A stretch of DNA of 64,000 nt from VRUE01 sp963817905 (GTDB lineage Bacteria; Actinomycetota; Thermoleophilia; Solirubrobacterales; 70-9). Below the pieces are notes generated by a model, which was given only the letters and a program-made list of their open reading frames with translations, had not been told where the DNA came from and ran no database searches. Position 1 is the stretch's first letter; every line of letters begins with the position of its first letter. The position numbers and the translations under genes were made by a program. The DNA is taken from the NCBI GenBank assembly GCA_963817905.1, contig CAWFPS010000003.1, positions 186,001 through 250,000 of the forward strand. The letters are read 5' to 3'. Below are positions 47,008 to 55,161 of the stretch, in pieces.

Positions 47008-50000
47008 CAGCCGACCCCCGCCCTGGCCCGCAGCTTCGTATCCCAGATCGCCAGCGCCATCTCGGGGTCAGGCGAGCCGCCCCCGGGCACCGAGAGGTTC
47101 GTCTCATAGCGGTTGTGCGTTACCGAGCTCCCTGCGCCGGCGAACGCGGGCGCCTGCATCTGCGGCACGCTCACCGCGGCTGAGAGGCCCGCGCTCAGGA
47201 CGCGGGAGAGGTCCGGGATGGCTTCGGCGATCCCCTGTGAGAAGTTCTCGACCAGCGCGCGGCCACGGCGGGGGAGGCCGCGCAGGGGCGAGGTCGGGTC
47301 TTTCGGTTCGGATCCGGGCAGGAGGTCGGCCGCCTTACCGGCAACCCCCTTTACAGCGTCCCCAACGGCGTTAGCCAGGCTCTTGATCCCGTCGATAAAG
47401 CTCTGAATCAGAGCCTTACCGGCGTTAAAGAAGCGTTTCCCGAATTCACCGATGGCCGAAAGCGCGGCGTTGACTACGCCGCTGGCCGCCCCGGTCACCG
47501 CTTCCCACGCCGCGTTGATCCCACCCTTGACCTTTTCGAAGAGGTCGCTCCCTGCTTGCCTTGCATTGTCGAAGGCGTCCTTTACCTTTTGGATCACCGC
47601 AGAAATAAGGTCGCCAGCGACCCCGGTCACCGCTTCCCACGCCGCGTTGATCCCACCCTTGACCTTTTCGAAGAGGTCCTTGCCCGCGTTCTTGGCGTTC
47701 TCGAAGGCTCCCGTCACCTTGCCGATCACGGCGTTGACTACGCCGCTGGCCGCCCCGGTCACCGCTTCCCACGCCGCGTTGATCCCACCCTTGACCTTTT
47801 CGAAGAGGTCCTTGCCCGCGTTGAACAGGTGCGTGTAGTAGCCCGTCACAGCTCCCAACACGGCCTTGAGCACGTCTTCCGCCGCGCCGACCGGATCACT
47901 CAGGACGGCGGAGATGCCTTCTCCGACTTTTTCGATCAGGCCCTTGCCAGCGTCGAGTGCGTCGCCGGCGACCCCGGTGATCGCGCTCACGGCCTTCCCA
48001 GCGACTTCGGCAGCCGCTGAGGCGACATCCCCGGCCGCGCCACTGATCGCCCCTGCCACCGCGCTGAAGGCGTTCCCGAGGCCGCCCAGCCCGTTCTTGA
48101 GTAGGTCGGCGACCGCTTCGAGCTTCCCGAATCCGAAGACGAGGTTGAGCGCCGTGGCCGCCGCTTCGCGGATCGGCGCGGGAATGCGGGTGAACAGCCC
48201 GAGCAGGACGTTGATGATGCTCACCAGCGCCGAGAACCCTTTGACGAACGGCGTCAGAATCGGGGCCATCGCCTGTGTGAATAGCGCCCCGGCCACGACC
48301 AGCTTCCCGAAGAGTCCGAGTACCGCCTTCACCAGGGGCAGCGTTTCTTCGAAGAAGCGCTTGATCGCTTCCTGCCCCTTGGCCGACCGCGCCCAGGCGG
48401 CGAGTTTGTTGGCGCCTTCGGTGAGGGTTTCGACCAGCCCCTTGCCCGCCTTCGCGGTTTCGCCGCCGAGCAGCGCCACCATCACGCCGCCGAGCGCCCC
48501 CGCCAGGCCCAGCCACGCCTTCAGGTGTCCGACCAGGCCGCCGACGTTGTCGCGCAGCTTGCCGGTGTTGGAGGTGTTCCCGGCGATGTCTTTGAGGAAG
48601 TCGCGGACCTTGCGCAGCCCGGCCACCAGGAACGGCATCGAGGCGACGGCGATGTTGCGCAGGATCACCGCGAGTTCGCCGAAGGATTCGCCTACCAGTT
48701 TGGTCACCGTCGCGCTGGACTTCACGAAGAACTTCAGCGCCTTGCTCCATTCCGGCCCGGCCAGAGCCTTGGCCGCGCTCGCGATCTGCCCGCCGATCAC
48801 CTTGCCGATCGCGGTGAAGCCCGGCTGGAGTTCCTTGAGCAGCGGCCCAATGGCCGTGAATGCCCTGATCAACCCCTGCAGGACGGCGGTCGTCGCCGGT
48901 TTGAAGGCTTCGGTCAGCGCTTTTTTGACCGCTTTCAGGGCTTCGGCGAAGCGCTTGTTGAGGCCGGTAAGCTTTTCGATTTCGCCCGCGCCGCCGCCGC
49001 CGCCACCGGCCGCCCCGCCACCGGCCGCCTGCGCTTTCTTCGCCGCTTCGGCCTGCTGTCGCAGCGCCTCGGTGAGCGCCTGGTGGGCGTCGCGCAAGGC
49101 TTCCGCCGAGGCGATGACGGCTCGGTTGTCCTTGATCCCGTCCTTCTGCAGACGCTGCAGCACCACGGCGGCTGCGGCGATTTCACGCAGCCCCTTCGCC
49201 CGAATACGAGCGGTTTCATCTTCGGCCTTCCCAACTTTTTGCGAGGCTTCGCCAACTTCTTCGACGGCGTCGGCGTAGGGCTTGTAGGCGAGAAGCCCCT
49301 TCTTGGTGAATTCGTTGACGCGATCTTGTGATTTGCCAAGATCAGTGTTGGCATCGGTAAGCGCGTCGGTGGAGTGCTCGACTCCGAGCTGGGCACGCTG
49401 CAAGCCACGTGCTGCGTCTGAGATGTTCTCGATCTGCTGCGGGTCGAGGGTGATGCCGACTTCAGCGAACAGGGAACCGATATCCAGGCTCCCGAGGTCA
49501 GCTGTGGAGAGGGTTTCAAGAACCCGGTCGAGGTCTTGGCCGGTTACCCCGAGGGCCTCAAGGGTTTTGCGCAGGTCTTTCTTTTGGTCATCGAGGTCGT
49601 CTTCGGCGTCGAGGAGACCGAGCGTGGCGTCCTTGACGCCCAGCCGCGCATCGCGAAGACCGCGTTCCGCGTCCGCAACGGCTTCGATCGCCGCCTTTTC
49701 TTCCTCGGCCGCGTGCTTACGCGCGTCGGCTACTTCGCGGATCGCCTGCTTTTCTTCGTTACGTGCCCGTTTGTTCGCACGGGCGGATTCCGCTTCGACC
49801 TTGCGGAGGTCGTGGGAGGCTTCCCGGATTTCTTTCCACGCTTCTCGCGCGGCGTCGCGGTAGTTGCGAAGGGTGGCGACCAACTGCTCGCGGGCATCCC
49901 GCACCGCCAGCGTGGCCTTGTACTCCTCGCGATGGGCGGTGGCGAGTTCTTTGGAGGCCGCCGCCCCTGCTTTTGACGCTGAGGCGGCGGCGGCGGTTTC

Positions 50001-50783
50001 TTTTTTCTGCGTTTTGAGGATTCCGATGACGCGGGCGCCTGTGGCCCCGATCACGCCGAGTGCCGGACCCAAGGCGGCGCCGAGCGCCACGCCGAGTGCA
50101 CCGGCTGCTGCTGCTGCTGCTGCCAGCGAGCCGATCAGCGCGGCGAGCGCCCCGACCAGCGAGCCGATAATCGGGATGAGGACCACGGCCGCTCCGGCGA
50201 TGAACTCCAGCGCCGAGCCGAAGATGCCCGCGCCGCCGCCTGCGCCCTTCATGGAACTCCCGGCGCCCTCGGCGGCCCCGCCGAACTGAGTGAGTGACTG
50301 CGCGCCGCGCTCGGCCTCCCTGGTGATCCCGCTGATCGAGCGCTCCAGCGCTAGCGCCCGCTCCGCGATCCCCCGCCGCACGTCGACGTCGACCGAGACC
50401 CGCTTGTGGTCGATGTCATCGAGCTTCGCGTCGAGCACCTGAAGAGCGAGAACCGCCTTCGTGACTTTCGCGCTGACCTCCGGGGAGACGCGCTTGTGGT
50501 CGATCTTGTCGAGGTCCGCCTCAAGACGCTCCAGGTTGGCCCGGGCACCTATGGTGTCTACGTCCGCGTCGGCGTTGGCCGTGGTGGCGGCGAACTCGGC
50601 GAGCTGGCGCTTGGCGGCCTCCAGCTTGCGCCGGATGCCCCGGTCGTTGAGGTCGACGGTCGCCGTCGCCTCCTTGCGGGAGAAGTTGTCCAGCTCGGCG
50701 TCCAGCTCGCGGATGTCGCGCTTCGCGTCGTCGGTATCCCCGAGTACGCGCAGGATCGCATCGTGTATAGAGCGGGAGGCCAT
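47007..50783 (-). CDS. Tape measure protein
   Basis: 1258 aa, the longest gene. N-terminal long coiled coils ('RKLEAAKRQLAEFAATTANA'), a hydrophobic cluster near 190-260, central coiled coils, then about four repeats of 'DLFEKVKGGINAAWEAVTGA' near the C-terminus. Length predicts a tail of roughly 190 nm if the usual 1.5 angstrom per residue holds. Start is 6 bases after late site 3. Confidence 0.95.
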   Translation of the reverse strand: MASRSIHDAILRVLGDTDDAKRDIRELDAELDNFSRKEATATVDLNDRGIRRKLEAAKRQLAEFAATTANADADVDTIGARANLERLEADLDKIDHKRVSPEVSAKVTKAVLALQVLDAKLDDIDHKRVSVDVDVRRGIAERALALERSISGITREAERGAQSLTQFGGAAEGAGSSMKGAGGGAGIFGSALEFIAGAAVVLIPIIGSLVGALAALIGSLAAAAAAAGALGVALGAALGPALGVIGATGARVIGILKTQKKETAAAASASKAGAAASKELATAHREEYKATLAVRDAREQLVATLRNYRDAAREAWKEIREASHDLRKVEAESARANKRARNEEKQAIREVADARKHAAEEEKAAIEAVADAERGLRDARLGVKDATLGLLDAEDDLDDQKKDLRKTLEALGVTGQDLDRVLETLSTADLGSLDIGSLFAEVGITLDPQQIENISDAARGLQRAQLGVEHSTDALTDANTDLGKSQDRVNEFTKKGLLAYKPYADAVEEVGEASQKVGKAEDETARIRAKGLREIAAAAVVLQRLQKDGIKDNRAVIASAEALRDAHQALTEALRQQAEAAKKAQAAGGGAAGGGGGGAGEIEKLTGLNKRFAEALKAVKKALTEAFKPATTAVLQGLIRAFTAIGPLLKELQPGFTAIGKVIGGQIASAAKALAGPEWSKALKFFVKSSATVTKLVGESFGELAVILRNIAVASMPFLVAGLRKVRDFLKDIAGNTSNTGKLRDNVGGLVGHLKAWLGLAGALGGVMVALLGGETAKAGKGLVETLTEGANKLAAWARSAKGQEAIKRFFEETLPLVKAVLGLFGKLVVAGALFTQAMAPILTPFVKGFSALVSIINVLLGLFTRIPAPIREAAATALNLVFGFGKLEAVADLLKNGLGGLGNAFSAVAGAISGAAGDVASAAAEVAGKAVSAITGVAGDALDAGKGLIEKVGEGISAVLSDPVGAAEDVLKAVLGAVTGYYTHLFNAGKDLFEKVKGGINAAWEAVTGAASGVVNAVIGKVTGAFENAKNAGKDLFEKVKGGINAAWEAVTGVAGDLISAVIQKVKDAFDNARQAGSDLFEKVKGGINAAWEAVTGAASGVVNAALSAIGEFGKRFFNAGKALIQSFIDGIKSLANAVGDAVKGVAGKAADLLPGSEPKDPTSPLRGLPRRGRALVENFSQGIAEAIPDLSRVLSAGLSAAVSVPQMQAPAFAGAGSSVTHNRYETNLSVPGGGSPDPEMALAIWDTKLRARAGVG

Positions 50784-50789
50784 GATTCG

Positions 50790-50813
50790 ATGCTGGCGAG
50801 GGGCCGGGTTGAC
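50790..50813 (-). promoter_or_regulatory. Late promoter-like element, site 3 (tape measure)
   Basis: GTCAAC (50813-50808) preceded by GAGGGG, 12-bp spacer, CAGCAT (50795-50790), 6 bases to ATG 50783. Confidence 0.75.
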
Positions 50814-50817
50814 CCCC

Positions 50818-51530
50818 TCAGCCCCTGGGCTCCCACCACTTGTGTTCGAGCGCTTCCTCGTGGTCGACGTGCTCGGAGGCGACCAGGAAGGCGTCCTGCA
50901 TCAGCTTCTCCATCTCTTTCGGCGCACCCGCGGCGACGGCATGGGCGACCGCCTCGCGCCGAAGGTCACTGCGCAGCCGGCGTTCGCGGGCTTCTAGGAG
51001 GTCGAGGAGGCGAGGGAGGGTGAGTCCTCGCTCTCGCCCGACGTTGGGGGCGTCGGCGTAGAACTCATCGAGTCCAACTCCCCACTGGGAGACGGCAAGC
51101 TCGAAGACCGTGCTGAGGACCAGCCGATCAGTTCCTTGCTGATGATCGCCTTCAGCACGTCCTCTTTGACGAGCGATTTTCCCAGGCGCACGAGCCGATC
51201 TGCGCCGTTGACGCGGTAGACGATCTCGATGGCCTCGATGATCTGCGGCAGCGTGGGCGAGCGGTCGGCGGCTTCGGCGTCATCGCTCGGTTCGGCGCCG
51301 CCCTTGTAGGCGTCCTCGGTCTCGTAGCCGAGCAACTCCCACACCGGCGCCAGGTCGGGGATGAAGGTCTTGAGTGCCGAGTAGACCTCGCCGTCCAGCT
51401 CGCCGTCGAGTGCCGCAGCGCCCTCGTTGAGCGCGATGAGCTTGCCGAGCTTGCGCCGGATGCGACCGATCGGCTGGGCGACGATGGTGTAGTCGCGCGC
51501 GCCGAGCTTGACGGTGAGACCGTCGCTCAT
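50818..51530 (-). CDS. Tail assembly chaperone fusion (GT-type) by -1 frameshift
   Basis: The first 118 codons are those of the chaperone at 50994-51530. At the slippery heptamer (51177-51183) a -1 shift opens a frame of 119 more codons ending at 50818: 'DRLVLSTVFELAVSQWGVGL', 'LPRLLDLLEARERRLRSDLR' and 'EEALEHKWWEPRG'. Lambda-type phages make both forms in fixed ratio for tail assembly around the tape measure, whose gene follows. Confidence 0.8.
50994..51530 (-). CDS. Tail assembly chaperone (G-type)
   Basis: 178 aa. 'MSDGLTVKLGARDYTIVAQP' and 'GRIRRKLGKLIALNEGAAAL' match tail chaperones located between major tail protein and tape measure. Without frameshifting the product ends in a Ser/Pro-rich tail ('SSSLPSPSGELDSMSSTPTP') that looks like out-of-frame sequence. 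Overlaps the major tail gene by ATGA. Confidence 0.88.
   Translation of the reverse strand: MSDGLTVKLGARDYTIVAQPIGRIRRKLGKLIALNEGAAALDGELDGEVYSALKTFIPDLAPVWELLGYETEDAYKGGAEPSDDAEAADRSPTLPQIIEAIEIVYRVNGADRLVRLGKSLVKEDVLKAIISKELIGWSSARSSSLPSPSGELDSMSSTPTPPTSGESEDSPSLASSTS
51177..51183 (-). promoter_or_regulatory. Slippery heptamer GGGAAAA for -1 frameshifting
   Basis: Read in the chaperone frame as G GGA AAA at codons 117-118, the X-XXY-YYZ form. After the shift the new frame is free of stops for 119 codons. It is the same kind of site as lambda G/GT. Confidence 0.85.
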
Positions 51531-52213
51531 TCGATTTCGCCGGCGTCCTCGAAGAGGTGGCCGCCGTACTCGGCGCCTTCTTCGGCTTCGCCGTCGGGGA
51601 AGGCTTCAAAGGAGATCGGGGCGCTCAGGAGGCTGCCCTTGCCGACCGAGATCTCGGAGTCATCGGCCGCCAGCGAGCATTCGTTGAGGACGAGGGCGAC
51701 CAGCGCGCCGCGCTTGGTCGTGCCGTCTTCCTCGGTGACTTCCGCCGCCGACTTCTTGCGCTGGGCGATGATCGCCACGCGGTAGGTCGGAAGCTCGCTG
51801 ATCGAGCCAAGCGGGACCCGGTGCTGCGCCGAAGAGCCTTCTTTGCCTTCGGCCGATTTGACCGCGGCGATGACTTCGGGCGTCACGTCCGAGCCCTCCA
51901 CGATTGAGATATTCGTCGGGTCAAGCTCGGCCAGCGTGAGCTTGAAGCTGCGCTTGACGCCTTTGATCTCGGTAAAGATGTCGGAGGTCTCCTGCTCGAT
52001 GCCCAGGCCCTCGGTTTCGAAGCCGCGGGTGTAGCTGGCGGCGTCGCCGTCGGGGGCGGAACCGAAGTCCAGCCATTTTTCAGCCAGTTTGTAGGGCGAG
52101 TTCAGGGCGAGGATGTCCTGAAGCTTGGTCGGAATCGCAACCGTAGGCGGCGCGTACACGACCCGCGCCGGGCCAACCGCCATCTTCGACTTGTCATACG
52201 GGAAGAGAGACAT
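51527..52213 (-). CDS. Major tail protein
   Basis: 228 aa. Beta-rich, with 'SYTRGFETEGLGIEQETSDI', 'GVKRSFKLTLAELDPTNISI' and 'YRVAIIAQRKKSAAEVTEED' typical of siphovirus tail-tube subunits. Sits upstream of the chaperones as expected. Confidence 0.88.
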   Translation of the reverse strand: MSLFPYDKSKMAVGPARVVYAPPTVAIPTKLQDILALNSPYKLAEKWLDFGSAPDGDAASYTRGFETEGLGIEQETSDIFTEIKGVKRSFKLTLAELDPTNISIVEGSDVTPEVIAAVKSAEGKEGSSAQHRVPLGSISELPTYRVAIIAQRKKSAAEVTEEDGTTKRGALVALVLNECSLAADDSEISVGKGSLLSAPISFEAFPDGEAEEGAEYGGHLFEDAGEIE

Positions 52214-52512
52214 CAGGCGTTCGCCCCCTCGATTGCGGCTTCAACATCGGGCTTCGTGATCGAGCCGTTCGTGCCGGAGCCCTCGATCTCGGTCAGGTCG
52301 ACGCTCTTCTCCTCGGCAAGCTTGCGCGCCGCGTCGGAGACGGTCGGACCCTCGCTGTGGACCTCGAAGTGCTGCCCCTCGGTGCTGAGAAGCTGCTTCG
52401 CTAGGCCCTCGGGGACAGAGAGCGGCTGGCCGGCTCGCAGGACGTACTCCTCGCCCTCGAAGTCCGGCACTCGGTAGGCGCTGCCCGGTCCCTTGTAGGT
52501 GACTTGCTCCAC
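52213..52512 (-). CDS. Small virion-associated protein with E3-binding-like domain
   Basis: 99 aa from GTG 52512. The C-terminal 40 residues, 'SDAARKLAEEKSVDLTEIEG' plus 'SGTNGSITKPDVEAAI', follow the peripheral-subunit-binding domain of dehydrogenase E2 proteins. The N-terminal half ('GSAYRVPDFEGEEYVLRAGQ') is unfamiliar. Similar domains occur in some phage head-tail proteins. Start is 8 bases after late site 4. Confidence 0.72.
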   Translation of the reverse strand: MEQVTYKGPGSAYRVPDFEGEEYVLRAGQPLSVPEGLAKQLLSTEGQHFEVHSEGPTVSDAARKLAEEKSVDLTEIEGSGTNGSITKPDVEAAIEGANA

Positions 52513-52520
52513 TGGTCAGG

Positions 52521-52544
52521 ACGCTACGCAAGCCCCGCGTTGAC
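52521..52544 (-). promoter_or_regulatory. Late promoter-like element, site 4
   Basis: GTCAAC (52544-52539) preceded by GTAGGG (its TAG is the stop of the gene before), 12-bp spacer, TAGCGT (52526-52521), 8 bases to GTG 52512. Confidence 0.75.
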
Positions 52545-52546
52545 CC

Positions 52547-53011
52547 CTACGGGGCCAGCTCAAACGGCTCTGCGATGACGAGATCCATGTACAGCTCGCG
52601 CACCCGCGTGCCGTCGTCTCGGGCATGGAAGGGCTGCGCCAGGTCGGCTTCGATGCGCGGAGAGACCATCGGCACCCGTTCCCCGAGCGTCGCATCGTCC
52701 AGGGCAGAGTCGACCAGCGCATCCACGTAGCCCTCCAGGGCCTCGTGCGCTTTCTTGGCGCCCGCCTCGCCCTCTTCCTGCTCGACGCCGATCGACAACT
52801 CGACCGCCCACTCCTTGAGCCATACCTGCTCCAGCAGCTCGAAGGGGAAGTAGTCGGGATCGCTGGGCACCGTGCGCGGGTGCTGGACTACGGCCATCAC
52901 GTCGGGGAGCGCCCCGGTCGTGGCGGCCGGGTAGGCGTAGTCGGCTTTCAGGCCGGGGACCGTCTCTCGCGCCCAAGCGACCACAGCCTCGGCGACTTCC
53001 TGGGAGGTCAC
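52547..53011 (-). CDS. Tail terminator-like protein
   Basis: 154 aa from GTG 53011 (GTGA overlap). 'MTSQEVAEAVVAWARETVPG', 'PDVMAVVQHPRTVPSDPDYF' and 'YVDALVDSALDDATLGERVP' fit the alpha/beta tail-terminator fold. Position after the gp10-like gene agrees. Confidence 0.75.
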   Translation of the reverse strand: MTSQEVAEAVVAWARETVPGLKADYAYPAATTGALPDVMAVVQHPRTVPSDPDYFPFELLEQVWLKEWAVELSIGVEQEEGEAGAKKAHEALEGYVDALVDSALDDATLGERVPMVSPRIEADLAQPFHARDDGTRVRELYMDLVIAEPFELAP

Positions 53012-53466
53012 GTCGCCACCGCCGCGGCGAGCTGGCGACCGACACGATCCGCCGAGCGGGCGATGTGCGGCTGGGCCAGGCTGTAGGCATCGTCGGCCCA
53101 GTCGTGGCTGGGTTTGTAGCCGCGCACGCGCTTGCGCGGCCCCCACGGTGTCCTCAGTGCCTTCTTGCGCCGCGGTTCGATCCAGGCTTTGCGGTGGCCG
53201 AACCGCGTCACGTCGGTGTAGGGGTAGCCTTCGGCCGAGCGGACCGTCGAGATAACTTCGACCCCGAGTCGTGAAGTGCGACTCGGGACGAAGGCCAAGC
53301 CACGTTCGAGTGCGCCGCGCTGATGCGGCGCAGCCTGGCGACTCACCCGCAGGAGTCGCGGCCCCAGCTCGGTTGCCAGCTCGCGGGCCACGATGCCGTC
53401 GAGCGAATCGGCCCCGCGCCGAAAGCCCCGGAAGTTGCCGACGAGGAAGGCGCGCAGGCTTCCCAT
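53008..53466 (-). CDS. HK97 gp10-like head-tail joining protein
   Basis: 152 aa. 'LATELGPRLLRVSRQAAPHQRGALERGLAF' is the gp10 signature of helix plus T/P-R-G-x-L. The tail 'WADDAYSLAQPHIARSADRV' fits too. Overlaps neighbours by 1-4 bp. Confidence 0.83.
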   Translation of the reverse strand: MGSLRAFLVGNFRGFRRGADSLDGIVARELATELGPRLLRVSRQAAPHQRGALERGLAFVPSRTSRLGVEVISTVRSAEGYPYTDVTRFGHRKAWIEPRRKKALRTPWGPRKRVRGYKPSHDWADDAYSLAQPHIARSADRVGRQLAAAVAT

Positions 53467-53795
53467 CAGCTTCCCCGCACCTCCTGCAGCCGTAGCTGTA
53501 TGTGCGGCAGGAAGTCGTGGCGCACCGCCGAGATCACCGTGAAGCGGCGGCCGGGCGGCGGTGAGGCTTTCGCGTCCAGTTCACCGGCAGCGTCCACCAC
53601 GTAGAGCCGCCGCACCGCGCCCTGGTCGATCAGCAGCGCCGCCGACTCGATCTCGGCCTCGCCGCTCCAATCCCAGATCGCGCCCGTCGCGGTTTCACGC
53701 GGTTCGGTGCGCTGCCAGACGGCGAGGTTGATCGGTTCCCCGATCTGCTCATCCGCCGAGCCCGTGACCACGCCGAGGCGGTCGTAGGGCAACAT
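53466..53795 (-). CDS. Head closure-like protein
   Basis: 109 aa from ATG 53795 (TGATG with the gene before). Short, beta-rich: 'LPYDRLGVVTGSADEQIGEP' to 'RRFTVISAVRHDFLPHIQLR' fits SPP1 gp16-type stoppers. Assigned mainly by order. Confidence 0.75.
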   Translation of the reverse strand: MLPYDRLGVVTGSADEQIGEPINLAVWQRTEPRETATGAIWDWSGEAEIESAALLIDQGAVRRLYVVDAAGELDAKASPPPGRRFTVISAVRHDFLPHIQLRLQEVRGS

Positions 53796-54460
53796 CAGGC
53801 GACGGCTCCGGCCGCGCTCTGCCAGATGTAGTCGGAGAGCAGCCGGGCGACGCGAGTGGACACCTCGGGCTCCCCCGCAGCGAGGTCGATTGAGAGGCCG
53901 CCCTGCTGTACGCCGCCGAGCCCGAGCGCTCGGGCGGAACGCACGGTTTCGCTCAGCGCATGGCCGTCGGCCAGCGCTCGGTCCTCCATGTCGTAGCGCA
54001 GGGCGGTCCCCACGGCGTCGGGGAATTCGTCGTCGGCCCAGCCCCAGATGCCCGAGACGGCGACGGTGCCGACCCCGGCCGTGAAGAGCGACTCGCGTTC
54101 GCCGGTGATATCGGCCATCGCCCGCGTCAGCCAGCTCGCGGAGTCGGCTTCGTCGGAGATATGCAGCCGGTCGTGGTCTTCGCTCAGCACCACATCGCTC
54201 GCGGCGAGCGCCACTCCAACGACGCTCAGGGCGCTCAGCGAGACCAGGCGCTTGGGCAGGTAGATCTTGCGGGCCCCGTTGCCGTCGAGGATCCGCTGCA
54301 CGGGTTCTTCTCCGGTGCCCTCGACCTCGAAGCTCTGGGCGCAGTAGCCCTCGATGGCGAGGATGCTCTCGGCTCGCAGGGCGTCCTGCTGGGCTTCTGT
54401 CAGGTCGGTGAGCTCGGAGACGTTCGAGGCGGCGATGAGTTCGGCAGTCGAGGGGTACAT
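53795..54460 (-). CDS. Head-tail connector (gp6/gp15-like)
   Basis: 221 aa. 'EAQQDALRAESILAIEGYCA' then 'ILDGNGARKIYLPKRLVSLS' and 'DAVGTALRYDMEDRALADGH' follow the pattern of gp6-like adaptors. The stop overlaps the head-closure start. Confidence 0.82.
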   Translation of the reverse strand: MYPSTAELIAASNVSELTDLTEAQQDALRAESILAIEGYCAQSFEVEGTGEEPVQRILDGNGARKIYLPKRLVSLSALSVVGVALAASDVVLSEDHDRLHISDEADSASWLTRAMADITGERESLFTAGVGTVAVSGIWGWADDEFPDAVGTALRYDMEDRALADGHALSETVRSARALGLGGVQQGGLSIDLAAGEPEVSTRVARLLSDYIWQSAAGAVA

Positions 54461-54522
54461 TAGCCCTCCAGGAAGAGGCCGAAGGGCTCAAGCGGGAGAA
54501 GGTGGCGAAGCAGTCGGGCCAT
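54460..54522 (-). CDS. 20-aa ORF with its own late promoter-like element
   Basis: MARLLRHLLPLEPFGLFLEG ends TAATG against the connector start. ATG 54522 lies 7 bases from the TAGCTT box of site 5, as in established genes. It may be a real peptide or a short leader whose translation couples to the connector. Confidence 0.45.
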   Translation of the reverse strand: MARLLRHLLPLEPFGLFLEG

Positions 54523-54529
54523 GCCCCCG

Positions 54530-54553
54530 AAGCTACGGCGGGGGTGCGTTGAC
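54530..54553 (-). promoter_or_regulatory. Late promoter-like element, site 5
   Basis: GTCAAC (54553-54548) preceded by CGGGG, 12-bp spacer, TAGCTT (54535-54530), 7 bases to ATG 54522. Confidence 0.72.
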
Positions 54554-54672
54554 CCCCGAGATACACGACGGCCCGCCGGAGCGGGCCGTGTGCAGAAAGG
54601 AGAAGCCATCCGTGGTTGCCGAGGAAACCTCCCGGCGCTAACGGGCACTCACGGCTTACCCGAGTCCAAATG

Positions 54673-55155
54673 TCACAGCGGTTTGCCGGCGGCCGTGGTG
54701 GCGACGGTGACTTCCGCGCCTTCGCCTTCGAGTTCGCCGCCGTCGGCTTCGAGCGAGGCCACGTTCTCATCGGCCAGCGCGCCTTCGAAGGTGACGGTGT
54801 AGGGGCCACCGGCTTCACCGGCGACCGACACGTTGCCTTTGCCGACCGTGGAGAGCGCTTCGAGTGCTTTGCGCACCGTGGCCGCGGTCGCGTCGTGTGC
54901 GATCGCAGCCGACGTTTTGCCGGAGAATTTCAGGGTGAAGGTACCGCCCGTCGCTTCAACGAGCGTGACTTTCTGCACCTCATCGGTCCCCGCGTCGGTG
55001 ATCAAGCCGCCCGAGACCGATTCGGCCTTGGGGAATGGGTCCGCGCCCGTACCGTCCTTGACGTGGCCGGGGCTCGTCTCGGCACCGACCGGCCAGCCCG
55101 AGTCACCCCCCGTCAGGTGGACTCCTGACTTCTCGGGGATCGTGGCGTCGCTCAT
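54673..55155 (-). CDS. Capsid decoration-like protein with beta-sandwich domain
   Basis: 160 aa. 'QKVTLVEATGGTFTLKFSGK', 'ATAATVRKALEALSTVGKGN' and 'GPYTVTFEGALADENVASLE' form a domain that recurs in phage virion proteins. It lies between capsid and connector genes, so decoration or head fibre is likely. Confidence 0.75.
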   Translation of the reverse strand: MSDATIPEKSGVHLTGGDSGWPVGAETSPGHVKDGTGADPFPKAESVSGGLITDAGTDEVQKVTLVEATGGTFTLKFSGKTSAAIAHDATAATVRKALEALSTVGKGNVSVAGEAGGPYTVTFEGALADENVASLEADGGELEGEGAEVTVATTAAGKPL

Positions 55156-55161
55156 CGGGCA

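Noticed and set aside
47446..47840. Repeated 80-100-bp blocks that might suggest an array
   Set aside because: They encode the DLFEKVKGGINAAWEAVTG repeats of the tape measure protein; no spacer-repeat regularity of CRISPR.
47866..49278. 470-codon plus-strand frame opposite the tape measure gene
   Set aside because: Ser/Ala/Pro-rich reflection of the coding strand; no start context or motif.
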